Shown here in pieces: positions 61,813 through 64,000 of a stretch of DNA of 64,000 nt (positions are counted from its first letter, which is position 1; each line of letters begins with the position of its first letter). This stretch comes from Arsenophonus sp048493715 (GTDB lineage: Bacteria > Pseudomonadota > Gammaproteobacteria > Enterobacterales > Enterobacteriaceae): contig JBGDCZ010000008.1 in NCBI GenBank assembly GCA_048493715.1, positions 1 through 64,000 of the forward strand, written 5' to 3'. Both the position numbers and the translations under genes were made by a program. The notes under the pieces were generated by a model that saw nothing but the letters and a program-made list of their open reading frames with translations, was not told the DNA's origin and did no database searches.

Positions 61813-62260
61813 TTAATTGTGCTCTTCCCAATTTTTAGCGTGGGAAACGGCTTTTTTCCATCCGTTATATTTATAGTTACGTTTAGTGGTTTTAATTCCG
61901 GGAATAAAAGTTTTTTCAATACGCATTTTTTCCTTAACTTCATCCAAATCTTTCCAGAAACCGATCGCTAGTCCGGCAAGTAAAGCAGCACCTAAAACGG
62001 TACTTTCACAAATAATAGGACACTCTACATACACACCCAGTATGTTAGATTGAAACTGCATTAAGAAATTATTAGCAACGGCTCCACCATTAACACGTAA
62101 TGAACTAAGGCGGGTGTCAGCATCTTTTTGCATCGCTTCAAGAACATCATGGGTCTAATAGGCAATAGATTCTAATGTTGCACGGATAATATGGTTACGA
62201 TTGGCACCGTGTGTTAAGCCAAAAATCGCACCGCGGGCATAAGGTGCCCCATACTCCAGT
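61813..62260 (-). pseudogene. glpK: Glycerol kinase, 3' portion, inverted relative to its 5' half
   Basis: C-terminal third of GlpK on the minus strand. Reading from 62260: GAPYARGAIFGLTHG, NRNHIIRATLESIAY, TAG for Gln (62155-62157), THDVLEAMQKDADTRLSSL, RVNGGAVANNFLMQFQSN, LGAALLAGLAIGFWKDLDEV, NYKYNGWKKAVSHAKNWEE to the natural stop at 61813. It begins exactly where the 5' half at 57214 leaves off (Thr-Gly/Gly-Ala-Pro), so the two were one gene before an inversion of 57.2-62.3 kb. Confidence 0.95.
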
Positions 62261-62346
62261 CATAACTGTGGCTATCTGTCAGGAATTATTTAGCCTTATG
62301 AATTTGTGCGCTAAAACATCTAACGCACAGACCTATTATGAGTCAA

Positions 62347-62397
62347 TCCTTACTGAGGTTTCACTTATCACGCTAAAAATCAACCACTCAGTAAGGA
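62347..62397. terminator. Inverted repeat downstream of the invasin gene
   Basis: TCCTTACTGAG/CTCAGTAAGGA, 11 bp each, with a 29-base loop. It lies 16 bases past the invasin stop and could be a weak terminator for it, though no strong T-run follows on the minus strand. Confidence 0.4.
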
Positions 62398-62412
62398 ATT
62401 AGCCTGATCTGT

Positions 62413-64000
62413 CTAAAGATCTTGGAAACACATTACTAATTGCGGATGAATATTTCTATCCCATTTTCCACTTTGCATTCCAACTGAATTTGTAAGATTA
62501 GACCCGTTTTCAACCCAATAATAAATTTTTCCACGAAAATTAGGAACCTGGTAATAATTTCTAGATCCCCATTCACCCCAGATAGAATTCATACCACGTA
62601 AATTCTGCTGCATAGATAACTCTTTTACAACTGGTAATCTTTTATTTTTTTCTAAACAAAAACCTCTTGCTGTATCCAATCTAATCACATCTTCATAATA
62701 TGTCGCCCACTTATCAAGCTTAATTTTATAGGTCAACGGAGAGCCGCCTGTTTTATGCTGTGCCGTTATCGTCACTGTTTTCGACTGACTGGACGCATCG
62801 CCGATAAAATCAACCTTACCATTTTTAACCCGTACCCATGATGGTTGATCTGATTGCCAGTCAAATTTGTCAGCATCATCACCATTAGTCTCGATAGTAA
62901 ATGTTGCATTTCTAAAACCGATACTAGGAAAACCGTCATTCAAATTAAACTGATGACCATTAACCTGTATAACATCGAAAGAGACCTGGATAAAATTAAC
63001 TTTTTCATCGGCATCTTTTTTCTTACCAGAACCATACAGCGCGCTGACAACAATGTCACTTACTGCTATTTTAGTATTCTGCAGCTCAATCGTCGCCTGA
63101 CCATTTGTATCCGTCTTACTGCTAGCGGATGATAAAGTGACCAGATTACCTTTATCCTGCTGCCAATTAACGACTAGATTTGGCTTCCTAATCAGGTTAT
63201 GATATCGATCAACCAACTGCGCCTTAAAGATAAAGTGATTTTTGCCATCAGCGACCTTACGCAATATATCACCATCTAAGGTCACATTACCCACTTTAGC
63301 CGTAGTAACATCAGCAATAAAATTAACCGCTGTTTTGGCATCCACTTTAGCCGTAGGGCCAAACTGTGCACTAACAACCACGTAGTCTACAGCTTTAGTG
63401 GTACTCTTTAGCTGTATCGTCGCCCGCCCACTACTATCTGTTTTACTTGATGCTGCCGACAATTGAACATCTTTAACTTTATCATCAAGCAACCAGGTGA
63501 TATCAAGATCCGCTATTTTGATAGGATTACCATATTTATCAGCTAGCTGGGCATTAAAGGTAAAGAAATTGCTACCATTTGCTACTTTGTCAATCCCGAT
63601 ATCAGTATCCACCAAGGTGACCTCTTTTATCTGGGCCGTGTTAATATCAGCAATAAAACTCACTTCTTCGGCTTGTTTCTCATCGCTAGTATCATATTGG
63701 GCAAAGATCCCTATCTTCTCCACCGCTGTGCGGGTACTTTGCAAAATCACCGTTGCACGCCCATCCGCATCCGTCTTGCTCGTAGTGGGTAAAGAGACTT
63801 TTGTTCCTTTGTCTTGTCGCCATTTGATCTCTAATCCTGCCTGCTTAACCGCATTACCTTGACTGTCAACTAATTGGGCACTAAACTCAAAACTGCTCTT
63901 ACCATCAGCTATCTTACTAGTACCTGCATCATTTAAGTTGATGTTACCCACTCTGGCAGTAGTAACATCACCGGTAAAACTGACTTCTTCATTGGCAGCT
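62413..64000 (-). CDS. Invasin/intimin-like adhesin, C-terminal part (runs off the window)
   Basis: Over 525 codons, open to the right edge, so the start and any barrel domain lie outside. It carries consecutive bacterial Ig-like (Big_1) repeats of about 100 residues with the pattern KxADGKxxFxFxAQLVDxxGN, WxxDKGxxVxLxxxSSKTDxxGxAT and xAxY-xxxxxKxxxxVxFI: one ending near 63640, one near 63310, one near 62990 and a partial one at the edge. After VIQVNGHQFNLNDGF it ends in an Ig domain and an invasin-type lectin-like cap (YYEDVIRLDTARGFC; NSIWGEWGSRNYY; LVMCFQDL) whose two Cys could pair. Intact within the window. An adhesin exposed on the outer membrane is the likely role. Confidence 0.9.
   Translation of the reverse strand, partial: AANEEVSFTGDVTTARVGNINLNDAGTSKIADGKSSFEFSAQLVDSQGNAVKQAGLEIKWRQDKGTKVSLPTTSKTDADGRATVILQSTRTAVEKIGIFAQYDTSDEKQAEEVSFIADINTAQIKEVTLVDTDIGIDKVANGSNFFTFNAQLADKYGNPIKIADLDITWLLDDKVKDVQLSAASSKTDSSGRATIQLKSTTKAVDYVVVSAQFGPTAKVDAKTAVNFIADVTTAKVGNVTLDGDILRKVADGKNHFIFKAQLVDRYHNLIRKPNLVVNWQQDKGNLVTLSSASSKTDTNGQATIELQNTKIAVSDIVVSALYGSGKKKDADEKVNFIQVSFDVIQVNGHQFNLNDGFPSIGFRNATFTIETNGDDADKFDWQSDQPSWVRVKNGKVDFIGDASSQSKTVTITAQHKTGGSPLTYKIKLDKWATYYEDVIRLDTARGFCLEKNKRLPVVKELSMQQNLRGMNSIWGEWGSRNYYQVPNFRGKIYYWVENGSNLTNSVGMQSGKWDRNIHPQLVMCFQDL

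Noticed and set aside
62854..63862. Plus-strand frames opposite the invasin gene
   Set aside because: They mirror the periodic Big_1 repeats on the minus strand and have no independent support.
1..64000. Insertion sequences or prophage
   Set aside because: No transposase, integrase, phage structural gene or long terminal inverted repeat pair was recognised; rearrangements here are better explained by microhomology or short repeats.

Overview
The window is an AT-rich gammaproteobacterial chromosome segment. Its conserved genes (glyQS, gmk-rpoZ-spoT-trmH-recG, gltS, typA, metL/metJ, rpmE, priA, ftsN, hslVU, rraA, zapB, tpiA, fpr) are clearly Enterobacterales-like. The low GC, the very high pseudogene load, and the relics of two-partner secretion, serralysin, a giant toxin and an invasin suggest a host-restricted Morganellaceae symbiont, Arsenophonus-like. 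The genus is an inference from these traits, not from a database comparison. No insertion sequence, prophage, rRNA operon or CRISPR array was recognised.

Layout. 1-4 kb: a wrecked two-partner secretion pair (tpsB on minus, tpsA on plus) flanking a decayed tRNA-Pro gene. 4-7 kb: intact glyS and glyQ. 7.3-13.9 kb: a dead serralysin metalloprotease and a huge eroded minus-strand frame, probably a large secreted toxin, that carries two copies of one domain. 14.5-26 kb: a small lipoprotein followed by relics of tag, avtA, nhaC-patB, xylR, an outer-membrane barrel protein, yidR and ligB; only the lipoprotein and yicG look intact. 26.3-35.7 kb: an intact block of gmk, rpoZ, spoT, trmH, recG, gltS and yicH. 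35.7-39.5 kb: fabY, dtd and yihX relics, a 1.2-kb empty stretch, and a small unknown gene with one internal stop. 39.6-55 kb: mostly intact housekeeping (typA, metL, metJ, rpmE, priA, ftsN, hslVU, rraA, zapB) with ppc, metB, cytR and menA reduced to relics. 55.3-62.3 kb: a dead glpF and a glpK cut in two by an inversion that carries tpiA, yiiQ, yiiR, fpr and emrD. 62.4-64 kb: the C-terminal part of a large invasin-like adhesin that runs off the window.

How the genes fit together. What survives is information processing and essential physiology: glycyl-tRNA synthesis, (p)ppGpp control with the omega subunit, recombination and replication restart, the divisome (FtsN, ZapB), proteolysis (HslVU), triose-phosphate isomerase and a flavodoxin reductase. 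What has gone is peripheral: xylose control, glycerol uptake, menaquinone synthesis, PEP carboxylase, cystathionine synthesis, base-excision repair by Tag, D-aminoacyl-tRNA proofreading, drug efflux and most of the virulence genes. Gene order still follows several Escherichia coli neighbourhoods: glyS/tag/avtA/xylR; yidR/yicG/ligB/gmk to yicH; fabY/dtd/yihX/typA; and ppc/metL/metJ through hslVU to glpFK and tpiA. Boundaries between these blocks and the glpK inversion mark rearrangements.
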